A stretch of 64,000 nt of DNA from Herpetosiphon aurantiacus DSM 785 (GCA_000018565.1 CP000875.1:4541199-4605198), one strand, 5' to 3'. Shown: positions 17,352-26,858, numbered from the stretch's first letter. Numbers and translations: made by a program. Notes: generated by a model from the sequence alone, not told the origin.

Positions 17352-19205
17352 ATGACAACCAAAGCTTTAGCACCGTCGCGTAAGCGCGATGATGAAATAG
17401 AAAAAAAGGTCGCCGATTTATTGCCCAAGGACGATGAAAATAGCTTGGGCAAGGCCTATGATCCACGGTTGATGCGGCGACTCTTGGCCTTTATCGGGCC
17501 ATACAAACGCACCATGACCGCCGCAATTGTGCTGATGATTATTGGCACAGTGCTGTCGGTCGTCTCGCCATGGGTGATTGGTCAAGCAATTGACGTGGGA
17601 ATTAAAGCTCAATCGCTCGATTCGCTCTACACTTGGACAATCATTTTTGCAGTGGTTTCGTTGGGCGAATGGCTTTCCAACCGCTCACGGATTCACTTGC
17701 TGGCGATTGTGGGCACGGGCGTGGTTGCCGATGTGCGTTCGGCGCTCTTTCGCCATTTGCAGCGTTTATCGCTCAATTTCTACAATCGCTACAGCGTTGG
17801 CCGCTTGATGAGCCGCCTCATTTCTGATGTTGATGTCTTACAAGATTTTGTTACTTGGTCGATTACTGGGCTAACGCGGGCAACCTTCTCGCTGGTTGGC
17901 ATCACAATTGCCATGCTCTTGCTGAATTGGAAATTAGCGCTGGTAACCTTTGCCGTGCTGCCAATTATGGTCATCGTGACCAACTACTGGCGAGTGCGCG
18001 TGCGCCAAGCCTATCGCTCAACCCGCGAACGGATCGCCTTGATCAACGGCTATTTGAACGAATCAATCTCAGGCATTCGGGTAACCAAGAGCTTTGTGCG
18101 CGAAGCAGCCAACGGCGAGCACTTCGATGATCTGAATCGCTCATATTTTAACGCCAACACCAGCGCTGCGCGGCTAGCGGCAACCTTTTTTCCCGCTGTC
18201 GATTTTATGGGTTCGTTGGCAACGGCCTTGGTCGTGGGCGTGGGCGGTTGGCTGGTGCTCGGCGATAATCTTACGCCGGGGGTTTTGGTGGCGTTTGTGC
18301 TATATGTCAGCCGTTTCTTCGACCCAATTTTGGAGTTAGCGCAACGCTACAACACCTTTCAATCAACAATGGCTTCTTCAGAGCGCATGTTTGCCTTGCT
18401 CGACACCGAGCCAGATATGCTCGACGCGCCGAATGCCCAAGCCTTGCCTGCCGTGCGTGGTCATGTGATGTTTGATCATGTGTCGTTTGGCTATGCCGAC
18501 GGCGAGCCAGTGCTGCGCGATGTGACCCTCGAAGCCCAGCCAGGTGAAACAATCGCTTTGGTAGGCGAAACAGGCGCTGGCAAAAGCACGATTATTCGTT
18601 TGCTTGGGCGCTTCTTCGATGTCACCGATGGCGCAGTTTTGGTCGATGGTCATGATATTCGAGAGGTAACCCAAGCCAGCTTACGCCAACAATTGGGCAT
18701 CGTACTGCAAGATACCTTCTTGTTTGGCGGCAGCATCACCGAAAATATTCGTTATGGCCGTTTGGATGCGAGCGATGACGATGTAGTTGCTGCCGCCAAA
18801 GCGGTTGGGGCACACAAGTTTATCGAGCGCATGCCCGAAGGCTACGCCACCGATGTTGGCGAAAATGGGGTCAATTTGAGTGTGGGCCAACGCCAAATTC
18901 TCTCATTTGCGCGGGCCTTGTTGGCCGATCCGCGCTTGCTGATTTTGGATGAAGCGACCAGCAGTGTCGATACCACCACCGAGCGCCAAATTCAGGCCGC
19001 CTTGGATACACTGATGCGTGGCCGAACCAGCTTTGTGATTGCCCACCGTCTGAGCACAATCACCAATGCTAGCAAAATTGTGGTGCTTGATCGCGGCCAA
19101 ATTAGCGAAATGGGCACGCATGCCGAGTTGTTGGCCCGTCGAGGCCGCTACTACAACCTTTACACCATGCAATGGAGCAAAGGCAACGGCACGATTGGCG
19201 AGTAA
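17352..19205 (+). CDS. ABC exporter half-transporter, catalytic-site subunit
   Basis: A 617-residue ABC exporter half and partner of the preceding gene. A charged N-terminal extension (about 45 residues) precedes six membrane helices. The ATPase has Walker A GETGAGKST near 405, Walker B LLILDEATSS with the catalytic Glu, and the switch His in VIAHRLSTI. Its signature motif is altered (NLSVGQ). So the canonical ATP site is made of this subunit's Walker motifs and the partner's LSGGQ, while the other site is degenerate on both sides. Start ATG 17352 has GAGGG upstream. Confidence 0.93.
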   Translation: MTTKALAPSRKRDDEIEKKVADLLPKDDENSLGKAYDPRLMRRLLAFIGPYKRTMTAAIVLMIIGTVLSVVSPWVIGQAIDVGIKAQSLDSLYTWTIIFAVVSLGEWLSNRSRIHLLAIVGTGVVADVRSALFRHLQRLSLNFYNRYSVGRLMSRLISDVDVLQDFVTWSITGLTRATFSLVGITIAMLLLNWKLALVTFAVLPIMVIVTNYWRVRVRQAYRSTRERIALINGYLNESISGIRVTKSFVREAANGEHFDDLNRSYFNANTSAARLAATFFPAVDFMGSLATALVVGVGGWLVLGDNLTPGVLVAFVLYVSRFFDPILELAQRYNTFQSTMASSERMFALLDTEPDMLDAPNAQALPAVRGHVMFDHVSFGYADGEPVLRDVTLEAQPGETIALVGETGAGKSTIIRLLGRFFDVTDGAVLVDGHDIREVTQASLRQQLGIVLQDTFLFGGSITENIRYGRLDASDDDVVAAAKAVGAHKFIERMPEGYATDVGENGVNLSVGQRQILSFARALLADPRLLILDEATSSVDTTTERQIQAALDTLMRGRTSFVIAHRLSTITNASKIVVLDRGQISEMGTHAELLARRGRYYNLYTMQWSKGNGTIGE

Positions 19206-19330
19206 GAACATAGAGCATTGAACATCGAGCATAGGGGCGCTGGGAATTTCGGTTCTCAGCGCCGCTTAATTTTGATCCACGAAGGGCACGAAGGACACGA
19301 AGGGCCGAAACCACGAAGGGCGCAAAGATC
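19206..19330. repeat. Dispersed word repeats (AACATAGAGCAT and CACGAAGG families)
   Basis: Directly after the stop codon come AACATAGAGCATTGAACATC words, then CCACGAAGGGCACGAAGGAC and further CACGAAGG units to about 19330. The second family also forms the 3' end of the comEC gene at 46.23 kb. Confidence 0.8.
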
Positions 19331-19389
19331 GTGAAGGCTGCTTATTCCGCTAGCCCAACCCTGCATCCTGAACACTCAACCTTTTCTGC

Positions 19390-20382
19390 TTATCGTGGTT
19401 TTGCAGGCGTAGCTTTGGTTTCAATGGTTGGGGTAATTGGATGTTTGCTGACGATCATTTCTATCACCGTACTATTGCGTTGCCATTCGACTGAATCGCC
19501 TGGGGAAGCAACAACTGCCAATTGGTAAATACCTACTTGCGGCGACCACCTTTCATTGATCTCAACAAAGGTATAGGGTGGCGTATCATCAATTCGATAT
19601 GGAGTATCTCCATCAAACAGAAAGGCGACATGACCAATCGTTGCGGGGTTTGTATGCACTTGGAGATTAAAATGCTTTGTTGGCAACGAATCAAGGATGA
19701 TAGTCGCAGGATTGGGCATGGGATCAAAGCCCGGGATTGGCTGGTTTGTATCGCCATCAAGCAAGCTCACCCCTAAAATCTCGATCCTTGGGGCAATCGT
19801 CGGAATAGAAATCGTTGGCCAAATAGTAGTGGTTGGATTGAGCACAATCGGCATGCCTTCCAGATCCGTCCATTGATAGGTTTCTAAATTGAACAGAGAC
19901 TCAAAGTGCCCGCCAACCGAAATAACCAGCGATGGCAACATCTCTCTGACAATCGTCAAGCCGCCTAGCTCGACAGGAAAATGAAAATGATTGATAAATT
20001 CACCATTTTTATAAATCGTAAGAAACCCAGCAAGAACCGCGTAATTGGCTGGTTTATGGCGAACGCCATTGGCATCGACGAAAAAATCGTTGCCATTAAC
20101 TAAGCCATGCCAACAGTTGATGGTAAAACTTGCTGGCCCAGGTTCTTCAGTATAAGTACCACATTCTTTTTGGGTAAAAAGCCGATATTCGCGGGTTGGA
20201 GTATTCACAATTGGTTCGTAGATAATCAATGGGGCTTGGGTATGCGATGGTTCAATAGGGCTTGTGGCTGTTTGAAGGGTGGCTGATTGAGCGGAACGTT
20301 CGTCATTGCTTATCTGTGTACGACCACAACTTACTGCCAAGATCACGACCACGATCAACCCAATCAACAAACGATAGCGCAT
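19390..20382 (-). CDS. Lipoprotein of unknown function
   Basis: A 330-residue protein with a lipoprotein signal peptide: basic MRYR, a hydrophobic stretch, and the lipobox LAVSC with Cys19. A Ser/Thr/Gln-rich spacer is followed by a folded domain (about 65-180) containing two Cys, then a Pro-rich strand region and a C-terminal beta-sandwich-like domain (about 200-310) with a FLFDGDTPYRIDDTPPY stretch like Ig-type domains. I do not recognise a family. It is expected on the outer face of the membrane. Start ATG 20382 has AAGGAAGAGG upstream. Monocistronic. Confidence 0.75.
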   Translation of the reverse strand: MRYRLLIGLIVVVILAVSCGRTQISNDERSAQSATLQTATSPIEPSHTQAPLIIYEPIVNTPTREYRLFTQKECGTYTEEPGPASFTINCWHGLVNGNDFFVDANGVRHKPANYAVLAGFLTIYKNGEFINHFHFPVELGGLTIVREMLPSLVISVGGHFESLFNLETYQWTDLEGMPIVLNPTTTIWPTISIPTIAPRIEILGVSLLDGDTNQPIPGFDPMPNPATIILDSLPTKHFNLQVHTNPATIGHVAFLFDGDTPYRIDDTPPYTFVEINERWSPQVGIYQLAVVASPGDSVEWQRNSTVIEMIVSKHPITPTIETKATPAKPR

Positions 20383-20558
20383 CGTAAAACCTCTTCCTTC
20401 TTTAATTCTACTCAGTTTGCTATTAGCCTAATGTGTGCAGCCAAGCCCAAGCAATGATAATTAGCTGAAAATGGGCTTATAGTCAAAAAGCTAGGTTAAT
20501 GATTCACGAAGGTCGATACGGCTATGGGTTCTGCGTTCACATTCCGATCCCCAATCCC

Positions 20559-20771
20559 CAACTACCGACCTTACAAGAGTAGGTTTTAAGATCCCTCACC
20601 CCCGACCCCTCTCCCACGGCGGCGGGCGAGGGGCGTTCCACTGTTCATGATGGAGGGTTCCCCCTCGCCTCGCTCGGCGGGAGAGCGGGCTAGGGGGTGA
20701 GGGACTGCCAATCGACGGCGAATCCCATCCAACGATTGTTTAAAACCTACCCTTGTAAGCAACTACCGACC
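20559..20771. mobile_element. MITE-like element with terminal inverted repeats and flanking duplications
   Basis: The body (20570-20759) begins with CTTACAAGAGTAGGTTTTAA and ends with TTAAAACCTACCCTTGTAAG, inverted repeats matching at 19 of 20 positions. CAACTACCGACC occurs directly outside each end (20559-20570 and 20760-20771; the last base can be assigned either way), as a target duplication would. Inside, the ends pair further: CCCTCACCCCC (20593-20603) with a GGGGGTGAGGG (20693-20703). The 190-bp body could fold into one long imperfect hairpin. It has no coding capacity. Confidence 0.75.
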
Positions 20772-20875
20772 CCCAACTCTTAGGTTCTTTGCTCTATGTT
20801 CTTTGTTCTTGTGATTCATCCTGCATGCTGGGCGTTGCGTAGAATATAACTGAAATACATGCTAGGAGTACGCTG

Positions 20876-21613
20876 ATGAAATTGGTTAAACGCCTTGCGA
20901 TTGGGCTAGTTTTGCTGTTAATCATAGGAGTTGTCGGCTTTGTGGTGTGGGCGAGTAATCCCGCTGCCGCCATGGCAACAGCCAACGAAGCCTTAGTTTC
21001 CGACCAAACCGTCACGGTGACAGAAACCGATTGGCTGATTTTTGAGCCAAGCGCAGCACCAACCACAGGCCTAATTTTCTATCCTGGGGCACGAGTTACG
21101 CCTGCAGCTTATGCCCCGCTGGCTCATGAATTGGCCAGCGCTGGCTACTTGGTTGTGATTGTGCCAATGCCGCTGAATATGGCAATTTTTGGCTCCGACC
21201 GCGCCGATGCGGTGCTGGCGGCTTATCCGCAGATTGAGCATTGGGCGCTTGGGGGGCATTCGTTGGGTGGTGCCATGGCCGCGAAATACACCTATGAACA
21301 TCCCGATACCATCGATGGTCTGATTCTGCTGGCGGCCTACCCGACGGCCTCGAACAGTTTGGCCGAGCGTGAGCTAGCTAGCAGCATGATTTATGCAAGC
21401 AACGATGGATTGGCAACATTAGTTGATATTGAAGCAGCCCGACCACTGATGCCAAGCACCACTCGTTGGGTTGAGATTCAGGGTGGGAATCATGCCCAAT
21501 TTGGCTGGTATGGTGAGCAATCGGGCGATTTGCCAGCCACCATTAGCCATGCAGAGCAACAACAGCAAACCCTAGATGCAGCGCTAGACGTATTGCAACA
21601 ACTTGATCAATAA
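20876..21613 (+). CDS. Membrane-anchored alpha/beta hydrolase
   Basis: A 245-residue alpha/beta-hydrolase with an N-terminal membrane anchor or signal (LAIGLVLLLIIGVVGFVVW). The nucleophile elbow is GGHSLGG with Ser129. The likely acid is Asp177 (ASNDG) and the base His206 (GGNHAQFG), in the right order and spacing for a triad. It belongs to the small dienelactone-hydrolase-like group (alpha/beta hydrolase_5). An esterase or peptidase role outside the cytoplasm is likely; the substrate is unknown. Start ATG 20876 has TAGGAG upstream. The GT39-like gene follows closely. Confidence 0.88.
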   Translation: MKLVKRLAIGLVLLLIIGVVGFVVWASNPAAAMATANEALVSDQTVTVTETDWLIFEPSAAPTTGLIFYPGARVTPAAYAPLAHELASAGYLVVIVPMPLNMAIFGSDRADAVLAAYPQIEHWALGGHSLGGAMAAKYTYEHPDTIDGLILLAAYPTASNSLAERELASSMIYASNDGLATLVDIEAARPLMPSTTRWVEIQGGNHAQFGWYGEQSGDLPATISHAEQQQQTLDAALDVLQQLDQ

Positions 21614-21646
21614 TGCTGTGATAGATTGATCAAGTTGGCTGATTAC

Positions 21647-23689
21647 ATGGATGAACGTTTTCGTTGGTGGCCGACCATTCGGCGCTATCGACTGATATTA
21701 ATGCTTTTGCTGGTTGGGGCGGCAGCGGTTCGCTTAGGGCTATGGCTATTGCCAAGCCACCAACCAGCCAATGATGAAGTTGAATACCTCGCGGTTGCCC
21801 GCGATTTGTTGGCAGGCCAAGGTTGGCGTTTTTATGATGCGTACCCATGGCTACGTGCTCCGTTGTACCCGCTCTATCTGGCGGCAACCCTCTGGTTAAG
21901 CAACAACGATCCCCAACATGCCTTGCTCTTTAATATCGGTTTGAGCCTGATTCACCTGTGGTTGCTGTGGTTACTTGGGCGCGATTGGGCTGGCGATCAT
22001 CCTCATGCTGAAAAAGTTGGCCTGTGGACAGCTGGCTTGGCTAGTGGTTTGTTGACCTTCGCAACTTTTGCCAATTTATGGATGAGCGAAACGCTCTGGA
22101 ATGTGCTTTGGGCTAGCAGTTTGCTGCTGATCCTGCGTTGGCAGCGGACGAAACAACTACGTTTTGCCTTGGCAGCAGGCTTAACGATTGGCCTGACGAT
22201 TCTGACGCGCTCGTTGCCCTTAGCATTTGTGCCAGTATTAATTGGCTGGATGTGGTGGAATTGGCGAGGTTGGCGGAGTGTGCAGCATGGCTTGGCCTTG
22301 GGCTTAGTCGCCTGTGCGGTGGTTGCACCATGGTCGTTACGCAATTGGCTGGCTTATGGCCGTTTGATTACGGTTGAAACTGGCTTTGCCTATAATCTAT
22401 GGGCATTTAGTGAACCAGCACTTGAGCTAAGCGAGATTAATACTATTCTCGCGGCGATACCTAATCCAGCGGAGCGAGCTGATTATGCCTCAGCCAAAGG
22501 CCGCGAGTTGTTAGCCGCCGATCCGAGCATTTTGGCGCGTAAGCCTTGGACGAATACGGTGTATCTCTGGCGGATCAAGCCGATTGAGGATCGTTTTATT
22601 CAGGCCAATTATTATAGTGATGTGGCTTTACCATATTTAATTGCTGCCTTGATTTTCGATGATATGTGGTATGTGCTGTGTGTCGTGTTGGCACTATGGG
22701 GCTTTGCGCGTGCTCCGCGTGATGCCCGCTGGTGGCTGGCCTTGCTCTGGGTGGGTTATATTGTTGGTAGCACGATGTTCACCCACGGCGAGGCCCGTTA
22801 TCGCCAGTTTTTCTGGCCAATCATGCTGATGTATGCGGCGTTTAGTTTGGCTAAATTACGGGTCAGCACGCCAATTTGGCAACGCTTGGGAGCAAGCGCA
22901 CTCGGCCTAATCATTGGCTGGGTGATTATTGATCATTCGCCTTGGCAATTGCTGCAACAGCAAATAAGCCGTGGTTGGTGGCGCTGGCAAGCCGACCAAG
23001 CCCTAGCGGCTGGCGATTTGGCCCAAGCTGAGGCAGCAAGTTTACGCGCACTCAATCGTTTGCCTTCTGCTGATGGCTGGTTGGCCTTGGCCAACATTAA
23101 AGAGCAATTTGGTCAAGCTGATGCTGCACTCGAAGCCTATATTGCTGCGGCCAATCACAACCGCGATTATCCCTTGGCTAGCTATCGCTTAGGCAATTAT
23201 TTACTCAAACGCGGGGATCTGGCAGCGGCGCGTGAGGCCTGGGCTAACCCCTATGTTGATCGCACCAGCCTGCTGGATTGGGCTTGGCGGTCAGCCGATC
23301 GCTCAGCCGAAACACAGATCGATCTTGGGGCTGGCTTGGATATTGGCTTGATCGAGGGATTTTATCCGGCTGAAAACCTGAATGCGAGCACCGCCCGTTG
23401 GTCAACCGCTCATGCTCGTTTGCGCCTGCCTGCGGGCGAGGCTGGCGTTGTCCGTTTGCGGATTGCCAATCCACGGCCAGGCGATGCGCCAGCGGCAAAC
23501 CTGCAAATCTGTGTTAGCGAGCAGCACTGTATCCATGCCGAACTTGGGGCTGAGTGGCGGGTGCTGCATCTGCCACTTGCTGAGAGTTCAAACGAACGTC
23601 AGATTGAACTATTGGCTCAGCCATGGCAAGCCCCAAGCGACCAACGTCAGCTGGGCATTGTGGTGGATTGGGTTGAATTAGCGAGGTAA
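21647..23689 (+). CDS. GT39-like membrane glycosyltransferase with TPR-like C-terminus
   Basis: A protein of about 680 residues. The first loop after TM1 has PANDEVEYLAVARDLLAG, the acidic pair typical of PMT/ArnT-like enzymes, followed by some ten membrane segments to about residue 440. Then come two or three TPR-like helical pairs (AGDLAQAEAASLRALNRLPS, QADAALEAYIAAANHNRDYP, KRGDLAAAREAW) and a C-terminal beta domain with two Cys. It probably adds a sugar to an exported target. Neither the ATG at 21647 nor an in-frame TTG at 21626 has a clear ribosome site; translation may be coupled to the hydrolase ending at 21613. Confidence 0.8.
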   Translation: MDERFRWWPTIRRYRLILMLLLVGAAAVRLGLWLLPSHQPANDEVEYLAVARDLLAGQGWRFYDAYPWLRAPLYPLYLAATLWLSNNDPQHALLFNIGLSLIHLWLLWLLGRDWAGDHPHAEKVGLWTAGLASGLLTFATFANLWMSETLWNVLWASSLLLILRWQRTKQLRFALAAGLTIGLTILTRSLPLAFVPVLIGWMWWNWRGWRSVQHGLALGLVACAVVAPWSLRNWLAYGRLITVETGFAYNLWAFSEPALELSEINTILAAIPNPAERADYASAKGRELLAADPSILARKPWTNTVYLWRIKPIEDRFIQANYYSDVALPYLIAALIFDDMWYVLCVVLALWGFARAPRDARWWLALLWVGYIVGSTMFTHGEARYRQFFWPIMLMYAAFSLAKLRVSTPIWQRLGASALGLIIGWVIIDHSPWQLLQQQISRGWWRWQADQALAAGDLAQAEAASLRALNRLPSADGWLALANIKEQFGQADAALEAYIAAANHNRDYPLASYRLGNYLLKRGDLAAAREAWANPYVDRTSLLDWAWRSADRSAETQIDLGAGLDIGLIEGFYPAENLNASTARWSTAHARLRLPAGEAGVVRLRIANPRPGDAPAANLQICVSEQHCIHAELGAEWRVLHLPLAESSNERQIELLAQPWQAPSDQRQLGIVVDWVELAR

Positions 23690-23691
23690 GT

Positions 23692-24519
23692 ATGCGCCGT
23701 TATTGGTTGATTGGCATTGGCTTGGCCTTGGTGGTAGCCTCGGTACTGTTTGCGCGTCCGCTCAGCCAACGGGCGTTTGTGCCGATCGCCCAGCGCAATT
23801 CATGGTGGCAACCGAGCGTTAATTCCACCATGCAACTACAATTCACTGGAACACCGCTTGATCTTTCGGTTGATGTAACGGTGTATGACTTGGATTTGTT
23901 TGATACCAGCAGCGCAACGGTCAGCCAACTGCATAGCCAAGGCCGTAAAGTTGTGTGCTACATCAATGTTGGCGCTTGGGAAGATTGGCGCGATGATGCC
24001 GCTGCGTTTCCGAGTAGTGTGCTGGGCAATGATTATGATGGCTGGCCAGGTGAAAAATGGCTGGATATTCGCCAAATCGACTTGCTTGCGCCGATTATGC
24101 GAGCACGCATGGATGCATGCAAAAGCAAAGGCTTCGATGGCATCGAGCCAGATAATATCAATGGCTATCAAAATAATACTGGTTTTCCATTAACTGCCAA
24201 TGATCAATTGATTTTCAACCGCTGGCTAGCCAACGAAGCCCATAGCCGTGGCCTATCAATTGGCCTAAAAAACGATTCCGAGCAAATCAGTGAGCTGATC
24301 GATTATTACGATTGGGCATTAACTGAAGATTGTTTTGACCAAGGCTGGTGTGCCGAATTAAGTCCATTTATTGCCGCAGGCAAGCCAGTATTCGCGATTG
24401 AATATACTGATACTGGGGCACAAACCAGCCAATTCTGCCCCCAAGCCCGCCAACTGGGAATTAAGGCCATGCTCAAACATCGTAATCTTGATGCCTATCG
24501 GCTGGGCTGTACGCCCTAA
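23692..24519 (+). CDS. GH114-like endo-alpha-1,4-polygalactosaminidase
   Basis: A 275-residue protein with an N-terminal membrane/signal segment (LIGIGLALVVASVLF) and a TIM-barrel domain of the GH114 (TM1410) type. Recognisable pieces are VDVTVYDLDLFDTS, GRKVVCYINVGAWEDWR, WLDIRQIDLL, GFDGIEPDN (acidic Glu152/Asp154) and GLKNDSEQ. These enzymes cut galactosamine-rich exopolysaccharides, which fits biofilm attack by a predator. It starts 3 bases after the GT39-like gene with only a weak GAGGT site, so it is probably co-translated. Both proteins may deal with surface polysaccharide. Confidence 0.88.
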   Translation: MRRYWLIGIGLALVVASVLFARPLSQRAFVPIAQRNSWWQPSVNSTMQLQFTGTPLDLSVDVTVYDLDLFDTSSATVSQLHSQGRKVVCYINVGAWEDWRDDAAAFPSSVLGNDYDGWPGEKWLDIRQIDLLAPIMRARMDACKSKGFDGIEPDNINGYQNNTGFPLTANDQLIFNRWLANEAHSRGLSIGLKNDSEQISELIDYYDWALTEDCFDQGWCAELSPFIAAGKPVFAIEYTDTGAQTSQFCPQARQLGIKAMLKHRNLDAYRLGCTP

Positions 24520-24609
24520 AATCCACAATAAAACCGTTCCCCTCGCTCCATGCATCGTAAGGTTCAGCGATCACTATCTGCTCACCATCAATTATCCTTG
24601 AGGAGATAC

Positions 24610-24650
24610 GGGGGAATTAAAGCCCACTGCGGCTTCCGCCTTGAGGCGGC
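24610..24650. repeat. Copy of a two-hairpin intergenic repeat
   Basis: The sequence GGGGGAATTAAAGCCCACTG followed by a CCGCCTTGAGGCGG hairpin is closely similar to the reverse complement of 29537-29576. No SAM-riboswitch-like fold was found in this leader of the methionine enzyme. Confidence 0.7.
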
Positions 24651-24791
24651 GATGCAATAAGGGGATGCAGGAATTATGAGTTCGATCATTTAAAGCGTAT
24701 ACCTGCAAATGTTAAGCAATATGCTATAGTTACTGGCGATCAATGGGGATCGTGCGACAACAACTTTACCAATGGACAAGGAACTAAGGCT

Positions 24792-26645
24792 ATGGCAAAT
24801 CCATTTTTGGAACAACTAGGGCAGCGAGCCTTACTATGTGATGGCGCGATGGGTACGCAACTGTATGGTCGCGGCATCGATTTTGACGAGTGCTTCGATG
24901 CCTTGAATCTGACCCAGCCAGATGTCGTGCGTGAAATTCACCAGAGTTATATTGAGGCTGGGGCCGATATTATTGAAACTAATACCTACGGCGCAAATCG
25001 CTTCAAATTGGAGCCATTTGGCTTGGCCGATAAAGTCCGCCAAATTAATCATCGTGGCATGAAGCTGGCCCGCGAAGCCCGCGAAATAGCTGGCACCAAC
25101 ACCTTAATTGCCGGTGCGGTTGGCCCTTTGGGTGTTTTATTACAACCCTATGGACCCCTAACCGAGCAAGCAGCCCACGAAGCCTTTGCCGAACAAATTG
25201 GCACCTTGCTGGAGCAGGGCGCTGATCTGTTGATGTTCGAGACATTTAGCGACTTGCGCGAGATGCTGATTGCCGTCAAAGCTGCGAAGCAAGTTGGCGA
25301 TTTGCCAATCGTGGCGCAGATGACCTTTGCCGAAGATGGCCGCACGGTGCTGGGCAACACGCCTGAGGAAGTGGTGCGCAAATTGGTTGAGCTGGGCGTG
25401 GCAGTAGTTGGGGTTAATTGTTCGGTTGGCTCGCAACGGGTTTTTCGCGTGGTACAAAGCATGCGAGCCGTCAATCCGACGATTCCGATCTCAGCACAAC
25501 CAAATGCTGGCTGGCCAACCGAGCGCCATAACCGCGTGTTTTATCCGTCGTCGCCTGAATATATGGCCGATTATGCCCGCCGCATGGTCGAAGAATTGAA
25601 TGTGCAAATTGTTGGCGGCTGTTGTGGCACTACTCCGCAGCATATTAGCAACATGCACAGCGCCTTGCAGGATCTGAATCCAGCTAGCACGCTGAATATT
25701 ACGATTGTTGATGATGAAGTGCCAAGCGTCCAATTGCCCAGCAAGAGCGCCGAAACGACCCAACTTGGCCGCATGTTGGCCGATGGTGCGTTTGTCACGA
25801 GTGTCGAAATCGATCCGCCTAAAGGCCATAATCCACGGCGTTGCCTCGAAGGTGCTCGCCAAATGCAGGCCGCTGGGGTCAATTTCATCAATGTTGCTGA
25901 TAGCCCGATGGCACGGGTGCGCATGAGTGCCTTGCCCATGTGTAACTTGATTCAGCAACAAGTTGGCATGGAAACGATTCTGCACTTTACCACCCGCGAC
26001 CGCTCATTAATGGGCCTACAAAGCGATTTACTCGGTGCGCATGCCTTGGGTGTGCGCAACATCTTGGCATTAAAGGGTGATCCGCCCTCGTTTGGAGCCT
26101 ATCCTGGTACATCGGGGGTATTCGATGTTGATACCATCGGCTTGGTTAAGGTAATTGCGGGTATGAATAGCGGGGTTGATACGGCTGGCAACGATATTGG
26201 CACACCAACCAACTTCTTAATTGGCGTAGCGCTGAATATCAATGCCGAAGACCCCGATTGGGAAATTGATCGGTTGCATCAAAAAGTAGCAGCCGGTGCG
26301 CATTATGCCATGACCCAAATTTCATATGATGCAACAGAGCTTGATCGGTTCCTTGATAAGCTTGGCCCACTGCCAATTCCGATTATTTTGGGCTTGATGC
26401 CAGTGCAGAGCTATCGCCATGCCTCATTCTTGCATAACGAAGTGCCAGGCATTACCTTGCCCAAGGATGTGTTGGAGCGTATGAAAGAAGCTGGGGCCAA
26501 TGGTCGGGCGGTCGGAGTACAAGTTTCACAAGAAATTTTGGCTGCTGCCTACGATCGCATTCAAGGGGTCTACATCATGCCATCGTTTGGGCGCTACGAA
26601 ATGGCCGCCGAAGTGTTGGAAGTGTTGAAAGCCGCTAACGCGTGA
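24792..26645 (+). CDS. Bifunctional homocysteine S-methyltransferase / methylenetetrahydrofolate reductase
   Basis: A 617-residue fusion like B. subtilis YitJ. The N-terminal half (about 1-295) is a homocysteine methyltransferase domain: LLCDGAMGTQLYGRG at the start, zinc Cys in GVNCSVGSQ, and the Cys pair in GGCCGTTPQHI. The C-terminal half (about 320-617) is an MTHFR barrel: SVEIDPPKGHNP, HFTTRDRSL, NILALKGDPP and a final GVYIMPSFGRYE. It links folate one-carbon reduction to methionine synthesis. It lacks the cobalamin domains of MetH. Start ATG 24792 has AAGGAAC upstream. Single gene; no regulatory element recognised in the 272-base leader. Confidence 0.93.
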   Translation: MANPFLEQLGQRALLCDGAMGTQLYGRGIDFDECFDALNLTQPDVVREIHQSYIEAGADIIETNTYGANRFKLEPFGLADKVRQINHRGMKLAREAREIAGTNTLIAGAVGPLGVLLQPYGPLTEQAAHEAFAEQIGTLLEQGADLLMFETFSDLREMLIAVKAAKQVGDLPIVAQMTFAEDGRTVLGNTPEEVVRKLVELGVAVVGVNCSVGSQRVFRVVQSMRAVNPTIPISAQPNAGWPTERHNRVFYPSSPEYMADYARRMVEELNVQIVGGCCGTTPQHISNMHSALQDLNPASTLNITIVDDEVPSVQLPSKSAETTQLGRMLADGAFVTSVEIDPPKGHNPRRCLEGARQMQAAGVNFINVADSPMARVRMSALPMCNLIQQQVGMETILHFTTRDRSLMGLQSDLLGAHALGVRNILALKGDPPSFGAYPGTSGVFDVDTIGLVKVIAGMNSGVDTAGNDIGTPTNFLIGVALNINAEDPDWEIDRLHQKVAAGAHYAMTQISYDATELDRFLDKLGPLPIPIILGLMPVQSYRHASFLHNEVPGITLPKDVLERMKEAGANGRAVGVQVSQEILAAAYDRIQGVYIMPSFGRYEMAAEVLEVLKAANA

Positions 26646-26720
26646 GCATGCCCTCGCCCCCTGCCGTATAATGGTAGGTTGTTAACAATGGTTGGGTGGA
26701 ATTTCCTGTCGATTAATATG

Positions 26721-26817
26721 CCCCCACCCCTGGCCCCTCTCCCGCCCAGCGAGCGAGGGGGAACCACCAAACCAAAAGCCCCTCACCCGCCGCAGAGGGC
26801 AATGGGTGAGGGGGCTT
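26721..26817. repeat. GC-rich hairpin repeats (CCCCTCTCCCGC / GAGGGG family)
   Basis: Two imperfect hairpins follow each other: CCCCTCTCCCGCC with GCGAGCGAGGGGG, and AGCCCCTCACCC with GGGTGAGGGGGCT. Related hairpins occur inside the element at 20.6 kb and at 29.7, 38.0 and 41.6 kb. Confidence 0.7.
26774..26817 (-). terminator. Likely terminator of ruvX
   Basis: On the minus strand AGCCCCCTCACCC pairs with GGGTGAGGGGCT and is followed by TTTGG. It lies 42 bases after the ruvX stop. It is the right half of the hairpin repeat and may also act on the plus strand. Confidence 0.6.
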
Positions 26818-26858
26818 AGCCTTTATTGCAACCTCAACTGATTGTGACAACGATCAGT

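Noticed and set aside
24520-24791. SAM or cobalamin riboswitch before the methionine enzyme
   Set aside because: The only structured part is a dispersed hairpin repeat also found at 29.5 kb; the conserved riboswitch cores were not seen.
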